This document shows, piece after piece, positions 1-13,321 of a stretch of DNA of 64,000 nucleotides. Both the position numbers and the translations under genes were made by a program. The notes under the pieces were generated by a model. The model did no database searches. It worked only from the letters and a program-made list of their open reading frames with translations, and was not told where the DNA came from. This DNA comes from Lamellibrachia columna (lineage: Eukaryota > Annelida > Polychaeta > Sabellida > Siboglinidae): assembly GCA_963662155.1 (NCBI GenBank), contig OY759268.1:6173201-6237200 (forward strand), read 5' to 3'. How positions within the stretch are numbered: position 1 is the first letter of the stretch; each line of letters starts with the position of its first letter.

Positions 1-1668
1 TACACTTCACCCCCGGGCATACATGTACTGTCCAATACCAATTATACACTTCACCCCCGGGCATACATGTACTGTCCAATACCAATTATACACTTCACCC
101 CCGGCATACATGTACTGTCCAATACCAATTATACACTTCACCCCCGGCATACATGTACTGTCCAATACCAATTATACACTTCACCCCCGGCAAACATGTA
201 CTGTCCAATACCAATTATACACTTCACCCCCGGCATACATGTACTGTCCAATACCAATTATACACTTCACCCCCGGCATACATGTACTGTCCAATACCAA
301 TTATACACTTCACCCCCGGCATACATGTACTGTCCAATACCAATTATACACTTCACCCCCGGCATACATGTACTGTCCAATACCAATTATACACTTCACC
401 CCCGGGCATACATGTACTGTCCAATACCAATTATACACTTCACCCCCGGCATACATGTACTGTCCAATACCAATTATACACTTCACCCCCGGGCATACAT
501 GTACTGTCCAATGCCAATTATACACTTCACCCCCGGGCATACATGTACTGTCCAATACCAATTATACACTTCACCCCCCGGGCATACATGTACTGTCCAA
601 TACCAATTATACACTTCACCCCCCGGGCATACATGTACTGTCCAATACCAATTATACACTTCACCCCCCGGGCATACATGTACTGTCCAATACCAATTAT
701 ACACTTCACCCCCGGGCATACATGTACTGTCCAATACCAATTATACACTTCACCCCCGGGCATACATGTACTGTCCAATACCAATTATACACTTCACCCC
801 CGGGCATACATGTACTGTCCAATACCAATTATACACTTCACCCCGGGCATACATGTACTGTCCAATACCAATTATACACTTCACCCCCGGGCATACATGT
901 ACTGTCCAATACCAATTATACACTTCACCCCCGGCATACATGTACTGTCCAATACCAATTATACACTTCACCCCCGGGCATTCATGTACTGTCCAATACC
1001 AATTATACACTTCACCCCCGGGCATACATGTACTGTCCAATACCAATTATACACTTCACCCCCCGGGCATACATGTACTGTCCAATACCAATTATACACT
1101 TCACCCCCCGGGCATACATGTACTGTCCAATACCAATTATACACTTCACCCCCCGGGCATACATGTACTGTCCAATACCAATTATACACTTCACCCCCCG
1201 GGCATACATGTACTGTCCAATACCAATTATACACTTCACCCCCGGGCATACATGTACTGTCCAATACCAATTATACACTTCACCCCCGGGCATACATGTA
1301 CTGTCCAATACCAATTATACACTTCACCCCCCGGGCATACATGTACTGTCCAATACCAATTATACACTTCACCCCCGGGCATACATGTACTGTCCAATAC
1401 CAATTATACACTTCACCCCCGGGCATACATGTACTGTCCAATACCAATTATACACTTCACCCCCTGGCATACATGTACTGTCCAATACCAATTATACACT
1501 TCACCCCCGGGCATACATGTACTGTCCAATACCAATTATACACTTCACCCCCGGGCATACATGTACTGTCCAATACCAATTATACACTTCACCCCCCGGC
1601 ATACATGTACTGTCCAATACCAATTATACACTTCACCCCCTGGGCATACATGTACTGTCCAATACCAA
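1..1668. repeat. 43-45-bp minisatellite, about 38 copies
   Basis: Unit core GGCATACATGTACTGTCCAA, then TACCAATTATACACTTCACC and a C/G run of variable length, which makes the period 43-45 bp. It runs off the left edge. Long open frames across it in three forward frames are repeat artefacts. Confidence 0.98.
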
Positions 1669-1862
1669 TTCGACTTCGCTGGGAAGAATTCAGCCACGCT
1701 GTGATAGGTTCACAACGACTGATACTCATTTATACAGCCGACTGAACTGAGGCAATACGGAATGAACGAAATTGCGCAAGCTTCGAAACGGCGCAAGATA
1801 ATTCGAACCCTGGTCGTCTTGATCGACGTTCTAACCACTACGTCACTGCGCCTCGTGATCGT
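1663..1862 (-). mobile_element. tRNA-derived SINE, copy 1
   Basis: On the reverse strand the tRNA-like head lies at about 1799-1855, with the B-box-like sequence reading GGTTCGAATT on that strand. A central body follows (CTCATTTATACAG on the + strand) and the GGGAAGAATTCAGCCACGCTG segment. Its 3' part passes without a break into the tandem array at 1-1668. Confidence 0.75.
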
Positions 1863-2360
1863 ATTTCCCGCCAGGTGAACACATGTCGACCTGCCGGAAA
1901 CACACACAGGGTGGAAGCACGCTCTGAAGCATTGGTCGGGCTGAGGAGATATTAGCGGTGGTTAGCTGTCAAACTTTTCGTCAGAAGGCTGAATTTAAAT
2001 GTCAACTGCCCACCCCAAACATTATTGCTAGGGTTGAAGCCCTACTTGCTCCACCGCTTGTCACGTCCTTGATGCGTGTCCTAACAGCAGAAATCAAATA
2101 CGTCGTAAAGTCGAAGGAAAAGTTGCAACATAATGAGTGTAAGTAATACCGAGTCACGAGTGTATTATGATTCAATATAAATCTTGACGGGAATTGAGAA
2201 ATCAGAGATTACCGCATAAACTTTGTTGCATGTTAAACAGCCATAGCCGCTGTTGTTGAAAGCAGGTGTGTGCAAACACGCTTGAGAACATCTGACAAAT
2301 GTCTTTAAAGGAATGTACCGTGATTTACGACTCTGGTTTACTGAACGATTGGTTTATGGC
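1863..2360. other. Unique spacer
   Basis: Non-repetitive AT-rich sequence between the SINE and the 20-bp array. One 62-codon open frame (1958-2146) has no recognised similarity; nothing else supported. Confidence 0.4.
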
Positions 2361-2669
2361 ACATTGCTACTGAGGTTGGGACATTGCTAATGAAGTTGGG
2401 ACATTGCTACTGAAGTTGGTACATTGCTACTTAGGTTGGGACATTGCTACTGAGGTTGGGACATTGCTACTGAGATTGGGATATTGCTACTGAGATTGTG
2501 ACATTGCTACTGAGGTTGGGACATTGCTACTGAGATTGGGACATTGCTACTGAGGTTGGGACATTGCTACTGAGGTTGGGACATTGCTACTGAGATTGGG
2601 ACATTGCTACTGAGGTTGGGACATTGCTACTGAGGTTGGGACATTGCTACTGAGATTGGGACATTGCTC
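2361..2669. repeat. 20-bp minisatellite, about 15 copies
   Basis: Unit ACATTGCTACTGAGGTTGGG with G/A variation at two positions. Confidence 0.97.
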
Positions 2670-3031
2670 TTACCGCAGCACTAAGATATTGTAATGCATG
2701 CTTTCAAAACGAGTTGTCTGCACAACGCGTTTAGTTAACATTAACACAGTAACGCTCAATATCGCGAACAGTAATTGGACTTGTGATTAACTGGTTGATG
2801 ATAAACATCTTACTCACTGCCTTTTTTAATAAGCGGAATCTCACATTTTACTTAGCTTAATTGAATCCATTGTTTTAACATAATTTGTATGCTTTTTAAT
2901 GTGAGTAAGTCTATAATAATAATAATTATATTATTGTTATTATTGTTGGTGTTATTTTTTTTATAATTGTTGTTATTTTTAGTATTGTTATTACTGTCGT
3001 TACTGTTATTACTGTTATTACTGTTATTGTT

Positions 3032-3243
<212 letters not shown>

Positions 3244-3531
3244 TCGTTCTCACGAAGGTCGCCGTATCGCATATTTAACAGTGTTTAAGTAATTGTACAC
3301 GCTGTGCAAAATGGAGACTACAAAAAGGGCGAAATGCCTGCTCTTGGCGGCCACAGAACTTCCCACGACTACAGGTGTCACACCTATTATTCGGTGTCAA
3401 AGTTCGCACAGAATAGAGCATGAAAGAAAACAAGCATTAACTTTGACGAGTTCGAAAGTAAAACGACAGTAAAGAAACACCATCAGGAGTTATGCGCCAA
3501 GACAAGGCAAAGACGATCTTTGTTATTACAG

Positions 3532-3742
3532 TGTCATTGCCAGTTGAGTATGATACTAACGACACGATGAAGAACTACCTGAAAAAAGCTCCCATCAACG
3601 TCAGTAACTGGGAGGACCTGTCCGCCGACCGTCCACTTTTGTGCCGGAGAACTCATCAGACAACGGCCTGCTCTGAGACAGACGGCCTCCTGAATGGGGC
3701 GGAGGAACGGCTGATGAGAAAGGAGAAGGAAAGGAACCAAGA
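3532..3742 (+). CDS. Candidate internal coding exon of an unknown gene
   Basis: An open segment of about 70 codons lies between an acceptor-like TTTGTTATTACAG and a donor-like AAGA|GTAAGC at 3743. It begins VSLPVEYDTNDTMKNYL, includes NVSNWEDLSADRPLL, and ends in a charged stretch, EERLMRKEKERNQE. Unlike its surroundings it is not repetitive, and its third codon positions are fairly GC-rich. No family was recognised and no partner exon was found, so it may be a chance open frame. An ATG at 3492 is in frame upstream. Confidence 0.3.
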
Positions 3743-3884
3743 GTAAGCCTAACTTCTTCCCGGAACTTCCTGGCTCACTGCACCTAGATATGCAGGTCAA
3801 CATTCGGGTTCCAAAATCATTTCAGGACACACGATCGAAACATGGCAGATGTCATCGTCGTTCCGTTGGACTGCCAATGATGAT

Positions 3885-4780
3885 AGGATGAGGATAGAAT
3901 AGGATAGGATAAGGATAACTGTATTTGTCCCGACAGCAGAAAAACATAGATAAATTACATTGAGAGGCAACATAAATTATACAGATATACATGATACATA
4001 CAAATATTAAGCTGTACAATATACAATAACAATTAATAAATAAACAACAAAGCAATACATTATGCAAAAAACAAAAAACATTTTGCTGTGGGGCGGGAGA
4101 ATCTTACTAAGACCAAAACTGGTCGCTATCGTTGGGGCCACCCAAATTAAAAATAACTACATTTTATAAAAATTAAAAATATATAAAAACTATAAAAAAA
4201 TTATTATGTCAAAAGTCTGTTTTTTGTACGTCTCTTACGTATAATTAATTTAAGTGTGTGACGATGTGTTGTGTTTGTGTGTTTTGTGTGTTGTGTTCGC
4301 CGGTACGCGTGTAAGCATGTGTGCAAGTATACACATTGAAAAGTTGAATTGTACTTGCATGACCTGTGTTACACTCATTCGTAATTTATTTAAATTATTT
4401 GGTATATGTAGCAATTTAGCATAGTGCATGTGACGTTATATTTTTGTAGTATGTAGCGTTTGGCATAACTTGAAAAGCCTCTAAAACTGTGAGTCACTAT
4501 CATGTCTATAATAGTCACTATCATGTCTATAACTAAATCAGATATATTATTTATAACATGTGGCAAGTTGTAATTAAGAATTTTTTTTGCAAGTTCATGT
4601 TTAGTTCTGGAATTTTGTAGTTCAGTTGTTCTCCGAGTGTTATAGTTGTGTTTGCTGACATTTGGGGTTATCTGCCAATTGAGTAGACAGATAGATTTTG
4701 CGATAACAGGAACACACCACCTAGCGTCTGTATAATGTTGATAATATCACCACTGCCATAACGGACGTTTGATTCTCCAC
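3885..4780 (-). mobile_element. Possible LINE 3' UTR remnant
   Basis: The left edge is a degenerate GGATA run (3890-3918) followed by AACTGTATTTGTCCC, resembling the pentamer-tailed 3' ends of some CR1/L2-like elements in reverse orientation. The AT-rich sequence that follows has no recognisable coding remnant, so the right boundary is a guess. Confidence 0.3.
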
Positions 4781-5086
4781 ATCTGCATTTCGTTTGGTAA
4801 ACTCCTAATGTTTATCAAGAAATCTCCCAGTTTCAATTATATACAATTGTAGATAGAATTGTGCACTGAAAATTTAACTAGAAACACGATGTCGTCCGTT
4901 TTTGTCGAAAACTATTTTAAATATCTTAAGTGCATAGATGCTATGACGTAACAAGTCGTAGACAACCATGGCGTTACCCTGTTGCTTAGTTACGTACGAT
5001 TGTGATGAACTCGCCGAGTAATTTGTCTTTGTGAAAAGAATACAGGTTGTCTTATCATTTCATCCTTGGTCCATGTGTGGCCCAAG

Positions 5087-5111
5087 TGTGTGTGTGTGTA
5101 GTGTGTGTGTG

Positions 5112-5183
<72 letters not shown>

Positions 5184-5184
5184 T
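5087..5184. repeat. (GT)n-(GTGC)n microsatellite
   Basis: GT dinucleotides pass into a run of about 15 GTGC tetramers. Confidence 0.97.
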
Positions 5185-5189
5185 ACAAG

Positions 5190-7230
5190 TTATGGCAACG
5201 GTAAAAATATTATGACAACCTGTATCATTGTATACATACAATACACATAAATTAATGTTATTACCTGGTGAGTTAATTAATGTTATTGATGCGGGTTACC
5301 TTGGGCTGCTTGGTCATAGGAAACCCCTAAAACATGACTGATTTTTTTTTGGGGGGGAGAGAGTGTGGACGATCTCGACAGCGATAACTTTAAAAAAAAC
5401 ATCTCTTCCACTGCGAGAGGTGAGACTATTAGACAAGACCGTGACTGCAGGGAACCCCGTAAAAACAGTGATTGATTTATGCAAACATGTCTAGTGTCGC
5501 TGTCGATTTTTTTACTCATGTTTAAAAAAGAAGGGGGCGACACACGGGGGTAGCACTACACGGCACATTTGCCCCCTCTACACCCGCAGTGCGTGCGATC
5601 AACGAATGTAACCAAGTGAGTACGTCATCAGTGTTTTAAGTACAAGAACACTCAGACAGCTTTCACTAATGCTATGTTGACACAGACTTAAGGCGGTTAG
5701 CCTAAACGGATAACCTATCCGTTTTAAACGTGGGTTGTTCAGACAAAAGATGTTACGCCTGCTAAACCTTAGACCTGCTTAAAATTGCAGGCTCAGAGCG
5801 TGTTCAGACAAATTTGATCCGTCTTACCTTTAGACCGCGGTCTCACGTTTCTAAGGCTGAATGTCTCTGTGTGAACACAGCTTATGTTACCAAAGTAAAC
5901 ATCAGGCAAGAGCGAACGTGTCAATTAGATTTCCTGCAGAAACTGCGACTAGGAAGAACCTTTGGCACCCTATTAAACGAGTGTTACATTACATCGCCAT
6001 TTTGATTTGCCGTTCTCGTTCGCGGTAAACGCATGCGCGACACAATGTGAAATCACTTGAAACGGTAGAAATAGCATATGCTCAGAACGGCCTTGTGCTC
6101 AACAAATATTTAGATTTTACCTACAAAATGAACAAGTAAGAAAGAAATAAAAAGCGGGAACGTTCGTTAAAAAAAACCCGCAAAAGCGAGAACGAAGTGA
6201 GTAAACGTATCGTAGTTGATAAGTTCAAACAGCAAGACTCGCCTCGTTGTGAGGAATATATTCACTGATACCATATTACACGCTGTTGCACTTACCAAAA
6301 ACTGGTTAGTAAGTGTGAAATTGGATACGATTTCAAGCTGGGCGTTAGTGAATTATGTTAGTGAATTATTACTAGAAGATCCCTAAAAAGTGTTTTAATT
6401 GGAAAAAAATCACGCAATCCCAAGAATCTACGCAAGTTTTGTAAGGACAGCGAAGGGGCAAATACGTTCTCTGTCTTGTTTGTCTGAAGGCACAGGGAGT
6501 GGGTTAGTAAGTAGAAAGGTACGAATTATAATTAAAACTACGGATGCAGCAATACATTGAACTATCGATGCGTTGCAATGGTCGATATGACGATGCAATA
6601 CTATCGATAAGAAATCTAACTACGGCTAGTCGATAGTACACTGAACTATACAAAGCAAAGATAGTTGGCAAACCAAATAAGTACGAATTAGATTTAAAAA
6701 CACCTACCTTGCGTTTGAACGACCTAAATGATTATCGATACGGCGCCAGTCTTGTCAACCCGGGAACTGATGTGCTTTTAACGCGCGCGCATTAATAGCG
6801 CGGCCCTAATAAAGGAATCGACGTCATCGGCGAGCAGACGACATTTGAGAGTCAGTCCCACCAGCGGGCCCCTGAATCTGGGCCGCTGGTGGCGCGGCAC
6901 GGGGCGTTCTTTTCATCGGATGCGTGAACGGAAACGTATACAATCGAACCGCATCACGACACAACGAGGTGGAAGAGTAGGATCGTGACTGTGGGGTGCC
7001 AACTCGCGAACGAACATTCCTGAGAAAGCGGCTCTTCGATAAAGACGTCGTGATTTAGTATAGCGTCCATTTTGTGTCATCGCGTCACCGGACAAAATGC
7101 AATGATTTACGATGGCGGATAGAAACTCGCCGCGTGGAATGTGTGGCCCGTTGGCCTTGGGGTTGTGACTGTTCCTCTCGCCACTCCCGGTGGGAATTTA
7201 GGAAGCGTGGTGGTAACTGAATTGCGGATA
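5190..7230. other. Intergenic sequence, mostly unique
   Basis: Apart from the short MITE candidate at 5668-5890, no repeats or coding exons are supported. A CpG-rich patch at about 6770-7190, including an imperfect hairpin CCAGCGGGCCC...GGGCCGCTGG (6861-6892), could be a promoter-like region, but no gene is seen next to it. Confidence 0.35.
5668..5890. mobile_element. Short MITE candidate
   Basis: ATGCTATGTTGACACAGACT at about 5671 and TCTGTGTGAACACAGCTTAT at about 5865 are imperfect inverted copies enclosing about 200 bp with no coding sequence. Based on the inverted ends only. Confidence 0.4.
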
Positions 7231-7237
7231 ACAGAAA

Positions 7238-7574
7238 ATTACGTTTAGTAGAACCAAAATTACGTTTAGTAGAACCAAAATTACGTTTAGTAGAACCAAA
7301 ATTACGTTTAGTAGAACCAAAATTACGTTTAGTAGAACCAAAATTACGTTTAGTAGAACCAAAATTACGTTTAGTAGAACCAAAATTACGTTTAGTAGAA
7401 CCAAAATTACGTTTAGTAGAACCAAAATTACGTTTAGTAGAACCAAAATTACGTTTAGTAGAACCAAAATTACGTTTAGTAGAACCAAAATTACGTTTAG
7501 TAGAACCAAAATTACGTTTAGTAGAACCAAAATTACGTTTAGTAGAACCAAAATTACGTTTAGTAGAACCAAAA
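7238..7574. repeat. 21-bp minisatellite, 16 copies
   Basis: Unit core ACGTTTAGTAGAACCAAAAT, nearly identical between copies. Confidence 0.97.
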
Positions 7575-8047
7575 TGGCTGGACGAAATAATTCACTATAC
7601 CTGCTGTGTTAAAATCGCGGCACTTAATAGACTCACATCTGCCCGTTAGTAGAATCAATTGGACTCATACACAAAAAACAATACATTTAGTGCGAAACAG
7701 CAGTCTGTCTTTTTTAATATAAATCAGTGTTTTTGTCACACAAGAAAACATACAATGTACAGGTGAAACGGAAAAATATTACATAATCGGAATTACTATT
7801 GACCGTAGCCGTTGCAACGCGGAGAAACTCGCGAAATTTACGTAACCTTGCTGTGACCTTCATTTATTTTAAAAAAGGTGTCGCTAGAGAATGCCAATTT
7901 CGTAGCTAATATATGCAGTAATTCAGCATAGACGAAATAAAATGTTTTACGTAGCTTCGAGTTCATTCAGCGTATTTCTTTCGGAAATACCATCACGTCA
8001 ATCAGCTGCTTAATAGAATAAAATTTCACTGGCCTTAAGTCGTTTTG

Positions 8048-8420
8048 TTAAGCTGCTTCTTCCAATGGTTCAGCCCATCGCGAATCAGGTTCATTTATGT
8101 CCAGATGTGTAGTGTGTGACTAGTTTAAGTAATGTGCGCAGTCTGTTTTTAGTAAAAAAGTATATTTTTGTTCAAATCATTGAAAGAATTGACTTCAGTC
8201 GTTAGATCTGGTAAGGATGAAAATAGTGGATATCCAAAATGGTAAATACTGTGTGGGTCAGTGCTGATCATGGGCGTGACTTTAATCCTCTCGCCGATCA
8301 CATGACAAAGCTACGAAATTTCACCAAGGGCGAAAATCGTGATTTTTCAACATTTCAATTTTCACTTCACTTAGTGCTTGAACAAACATAAAGTAATTTA
8401 ATGGAATACATTATGTTCTT
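8048..8420 (-). mobile_element. TTAA-flanked MITE family, copy 3, partial
   Basis: The reverse-strand copy begins at TTAA (8048) with GCTGCTTCTTCCAATGG. It shares TTGTTCAAATCATTGAAAG and GTAAATACTGTGTGGGTCAG with the other copies. The other end is missing or diverged. Confidence 0.65.
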
Positions 8421-8470
8421 CCCTGGTTGTTTTCTTCGTTGTTTTATGAAGAATGTTGCTCGGTGTGAGT

Positions 8471-8826
8471 AGCACACTTGTTATAAAGAGGTACTTTTTG
8501 TAAAGGGTTACAATTACCTAGAGCATACTTGTTATAAAGAGGTACTTTTTGTAAAGGGTTACAATTACCTAGAGCATACTTGTTATAAAGAGGTACTTTT
8601 TGTAAAGGGTTACAATTACCTAGAGCATACTTGTTATAAAGAGGTACTTTTTGTAAAGGGTTACAATTACCTAGAGCATACTTGTTATAAAGAGGTACTT
8701 TTTGTAAAGGGTTACAATTACCTATAGCATACTTGTTATAAAGAGGTACTTTTTGTAAAGGGTTACAATTACCTATAGCATACTTGTTATAAAGAGGTAC
8801 TTTTTGTAAAGGGTTACAATTACCTA
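8471..8826. repeat. 51-bp minisatellite, 7 copies
   Basis: Unit contains CATACTTGTTATAAAGAGGT and GTAAAGGGTTACAATTACCT; copies are almost identical. Confidence 0.97.
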
Positions 8827-8956
8827 TTCAAACAGGGACATCATTCCGCATCTCTTCGGAGTTAGTTAAATTGGGGGCTTTGGATTATAACATATATTAC
8901 GACTATTTGACAAGAAATTGGAAAGGCCAATCCAGTCAAACCAGAATCGTTAAGCA

Positions 8957-9136
8957 TAGTATCATTAACATAGTATCATAGTATCATAAATATAGTATCA
9001 TAGTATCATAAACATAGTATCATAGTATCATAAACATAGTATCAGTATAATAAACATAGTATCATAGTATCATAAACATAGTATCATAAACATTATCATA
9101 GTATCATAAACATAGTATCATAGTATCATAAACAGG
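8957..9136. repeat. Short ATAGTATCATAAAC repeat
   Basis: Irregular direct repeat built from CATAGTATCATAAA units with internal duplication of ATAGTATC. Confidence 0.9.
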
Positions 9137-9462
9137 GATTCGGAAAAATTATCGTCAGAGCGATGAGTTGAATGAATGCGATTTCGGAAAGAAATCTTCA
9201 TGTTGCCGTGAGTGAGTTCTTAATTCAACGTATCTTTCATCGGAGATATGTAACCTTTCACAGCAGTAACTTAAGTTGAACGTACGAATGAGGTGACGAG
9301 ACACGCATGTATCACCACAAGTGGCGCCTTCATTCACATGCGTAACGTAAACATGAACCGTTATTTTTAGGATCCAATATATCTCCGGAAACCACAAGGC
9401 GTATTTTAGTCCAAACATGCGTAGGTGTTTTCGCGCATTGCGTTTATCATCCATACGAGAGA

Positions 9463-9478
9463 TAGATAGATAGAGAGA

Positions 9479-9541
<63 letters not shown>

Positions 9542-9550
9542 CAGAGAGAC

Positions 9551-9596
<46 letters not shown>

Positions 9597-9625
9597 GGCG
9601 GGGAGAGAGTGTGGTGTGTGTATGC

Positions 9626-9724
<99 letters not shown>

Positions 9725-9753
9725 AGAGAGAGAGAAAGAGAGAGAGAGAGAGC

Positions 9754-9789
<36 letters not shown>

Positions 9790-9804
9790 GAGAGAGACAG
9801 ACAG
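9463..9804. repeat. Compound (GA)n-(GT)n-(GA)n microsatellite
   Basis: GA-rich block with CAGAGA variants, a G11 run near 9586-9598, GT block 9609-9721, then GA and CAGA blocks. Confidence 0.95.
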
Positions 9805-10210
9805 GCAGAAAACGACCTTCACAAATAGACCATAACTAGCACTTCTCTCGCCCACACTCAGTTAATTCCATCAGTGGAGTGTCCAAAAATAGACAAACAT
9901 AGACAAATAAACCCACAAGTAGGTTTCGTGAACGATGGGTGCGCTTCGGGGTGTCTTATTGATCGACCTATTGATTACGCACTTTCTTTCAGATGTGCAA
10001 ATATATGGCGTTGACATGACATTGACGTGACGTTTACGTGGGTTGGTGAAAGTTACGATGTGTTATTAGAATGCCATCACAACTACGGACGGTTGTTCGG
10101 GTACTTCTGGAAGTCTGTGACGAAGTCGATGGTTTTCACACATCCATCACTACTTATTGGGTCGTATTTATTTTATTTCATTCTCGGCGCGCTTAAGAAG
10201 TGAACCGTTA

Positions 10211-10665
10211 AAAGGTCCATCCTCAATTCAATTTTTATACTCGTCTCGTTTTAGAATAATTTCGCGAAAATCGACCCTCTCTACGACATACATCTAGCAT
10301 ACTACGAGATACATCGAGCATACTACGACATGCATCTAGCATACTACGACATACGTCTAGTATACTACGACATTCATCTAGTATACTACGACATACATCT
10401 AGCATACTACGACATACATCTAGCATACTACGACATACGTCTAGTATACTACGACATACATCTAGCATACTACGACATACGTCTAGTATACTACGACATA
10501 CATCTAGCATACTACGACATACATCTAGCATACTACGACATACGTCTAGTATACTACGACATTCATCTAGTATACTACGACATACATCTAGCATACTACG
10601 ACATACATCTAGCATACTACGACATACTAGCCCGTTTGTGCAAATGTGTTATTTAGTCTTCAAGA
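10211..10665 (+). mobile_element. TTAA-flanked MITE family, copy 4, with internal 21-bp expansion
   Basis: Starts TTAAAAGGTCCATCCTCAAT, shares TTTCGCGAAAATCGACC with the family, then enters the 21-bp array (10282-10626). It leaves with TAGCCCGTTTGTGCAAAT, which is again family sequence; the remainder is lost. Confidence 0.6.
10282..10630. repeat. 21-bp minisatellite, about 16 copies, inside a MITE
   Basis: Unit core CATCTAGCATACTACGACAT with G/A and C/T variants. It lies within TTAA-MITE copy 4. Confidence 0.95.
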
Positions 10666-10817
10666 ATCAGTTGATAAACTAATAAATTATTTTGTATTGG
10701 ATCCGGTCAAAAATCGTAAAAAAGGGCTTAAGTGGTCCGGCTCTATACACTTATGACACAAGGCTATTCAAACTTTCGCAAGTTATGTTAGCCGATCATT
10801 GTTTTCGATGATCTTAC

Positions 10818-11145
10818 TATAGGCGCGATAACATACCGGTTAGAAGGCCGGACTCTCAATCGAGAGAATCCGTTTTCAAATCCCACTGCGGTCGCTTCAA
10901 ACCTTTGGCAAGTTTGATCACCCCACGTTGCCACAGTTCACTCAGCTGTATAAATGAGTACCTGGCAATATATACAATGGTGGACATTTGAACGAATAGT
11001 CTTCGCGCAGTAATTGCAGCGTGGCTGAATGCTTCCCGGAGAAGTTGAAATGGTCTTGGAATGAACAGGTCTGCCAGGGGTGAAGTGTAAAGCGCTTTGA
11101 GCAGTCCTAAGGAATGGATACCGCGCTATATGAGAATTTACCTTT
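10818..11145 (+). mobile_element. tRNA-derived SINE, copy 2, near full length
   Basis: The head reads CGGTTAGAAGGCCGGACTCT with an anticodon-arm-like CTCTCAATCGAGAG and a degenerate B box (TTTTCAAATCC). The body follows (GCCACAGTTCACTCAGCTGT, then TTCGCGCAGTAATTGCAGCG), then the tail GCCAGGGGTGAAGTGTAAAG and GCGCTATATGAGAA. It is the best reference copy in the window. Confidence 0.82.
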
Positions 11146-11149
11146 ACCT

Positions 11150-11925
11150 TGCTACTCCTAGATTGTTTGCATTTCGGGCGCCACCCTTTCGTGGATTCAT
11201 CTACGACCCCACGGACGGGTCGTGACAGTTTATTTTTTTCGAAATGTTCTGCTATTACCCTTTCTACGAACGATCAAATTGCCCTTTGCAGTTATTACGT
11301 AGAGTTGTCCGCAACGCTACGCTACGCGAACAATTACGTACAATTGTTGACAACGTCGTGCGTCTTTTCTTCGATTGTCCAGGTTCCGTAATACAAGGAC
11401 ACGGCTTCGCAATTTCAAGAGTTGTATTCACAAAAGTCGTCAAGATATTGATGTGGCCGCAACAAGTCGTCAAGATATTGATGTGGCCGCAACAAGTACC
11501 AAGGCATAGATGGATATTTATGTGACAATTTGTAAATATTGTTGTCATGACAGTCGCTTACGAACTACCAAGTTATCCAGTATGGGGCATGGGTATTTTT
11601 GCTAGTTTTAACTAAAGTATGCTCTCGTGTTTTAAGCTAACTGCACATACTACTTGAACTGTTAACACCCTACACATTTAAACATCAACCAACCTGATTC
11701 GCGACGGGCGCCCTCTAGTGAGGAAGAAGTGTTTTGACCGCCTTTTCTGAAAATTTCTACACTACACAGTCATTGATTATCACACCAGGCGCCAGCGTTC
11801 GACATAACCGCGGGCCCGGGGACCTTGATTCTTCTTTGCATATTTACAGTTTGTTTTGTTTATTGTTACATTTAGGTCGATATCCCGAATATCCTCAGTC
11901 TGGAGGATCTACTGTTGACGCAGCC
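11150..11925. other. Unique spacer
   Basis: No coding exon supported. It contains a two-copy 27-bp direct repeat (AAGTCGTCAAGATATTGATG at about 11435 and 11464). Confidence 0.4.
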
Positions 11926-12058
11926 AGCACTACAGCACTACAGCACTACAGCACCACAGCACCACAGCACCACAGCACCACAGCACCACAGCACTACAGC
12001 ACCACAGCACCACAGGACCACAGCACCACAGCACCACAGCACAACAGCACTACAGCAC
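11926..12058. repeat. 8-bp minisatellite (ACCACAGC)n
   Basis: About 16 units with ACTACAGC variants. The proline/threonine/histidine-rich open frames are artefacts. Confidence 0.93.
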
Positions 12059-12244
12059 GTCAACGCGGCTTCTCGCAAAAGAAGCAAACGAAGAATGTGC
12101 TCCGCAATGAGTTGATGGACACAACACTGTGAGACATGATGACAATGAAGCGGCAGAAGTGGCAAATTTTGACCCGGACCCAGTAGTCTGCCATTGGCTG
12201 AGTTCCAAGTCAAGACAAACCATAACTTACAGAAGACGAGGCGA

Positions 12245-12699
<455 letters not shown>

Positions 12700-12702
<3 letters not shown>

Positions 12703-13320
12703 ATCTAGTTGGGCCTTGAATTCTTCAATCGGGCCCGCAACCTTTTCAGATTACAGGCCCGGTTGACCTTTGATAATTTCTACCTTATGTCGAACACTGC
12801 CAGGCGCAGTAATAATTCGGTCCATCACTTTTAATCGAAAATAGTTTCGGGTTCCAAGTTGTTGACCTTTTGGTAATGATGAGACCCGAATGTGCCACCT
12901 ATGCCTTTCGTTTGCCCCCGCAGTCATTAGGGTCTGTCCCACACTGTTTACCGTTACTGTGTGGTGACTTTTACACGATTTATATGCATTCTAGAGCATT
13001 TGTGTCCAGTCTGTCTATTAGAATTAGAATTACTATTATAACTGCCCTTTCGGGAAGTTGCCCAGGTAGAAATGCACTAAAAAGCGCTACAGGCGAACGT
13101 CGTAGAATTGGAACACGACGCAGCGGAAGACATAAACGTCGTCAACGTACCTGAGACGGCTTATTACTGAGTACGATTTATTGTGGGGCAGACGGTGTCA
13201 CGTACTAGGGTTGACGGTGTACCGTACTTAGGTAGACGGTGTCGCGTCATAGTGCTGTATCACGCCAATGTTATCCTACGTTATGTCCCCCCCCCTAGAT
13301 AAAAAAGGTATGTTCTTATA
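12700..13320. other. Unique spacer
   Basis: No coding or repeat structure supported beyond a twofold GACGGTGT.CGTACT motif at about 13193-13250. Confidence 0.35.
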
Positions 13321-13321
13321 T

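Noticed and set aside
23..1750. Open frames of 530-575 codons in all three forward frames
   Set aside because: They are translations of the 43-45-bp tandem array; no start context, splice sites or family similarity.
10840..10905. True tRNA gene
   Set aside because: The tRNA-like head has a degraded B box and is attached to the SINE body found at several loci, so it is a SINE promoter region.
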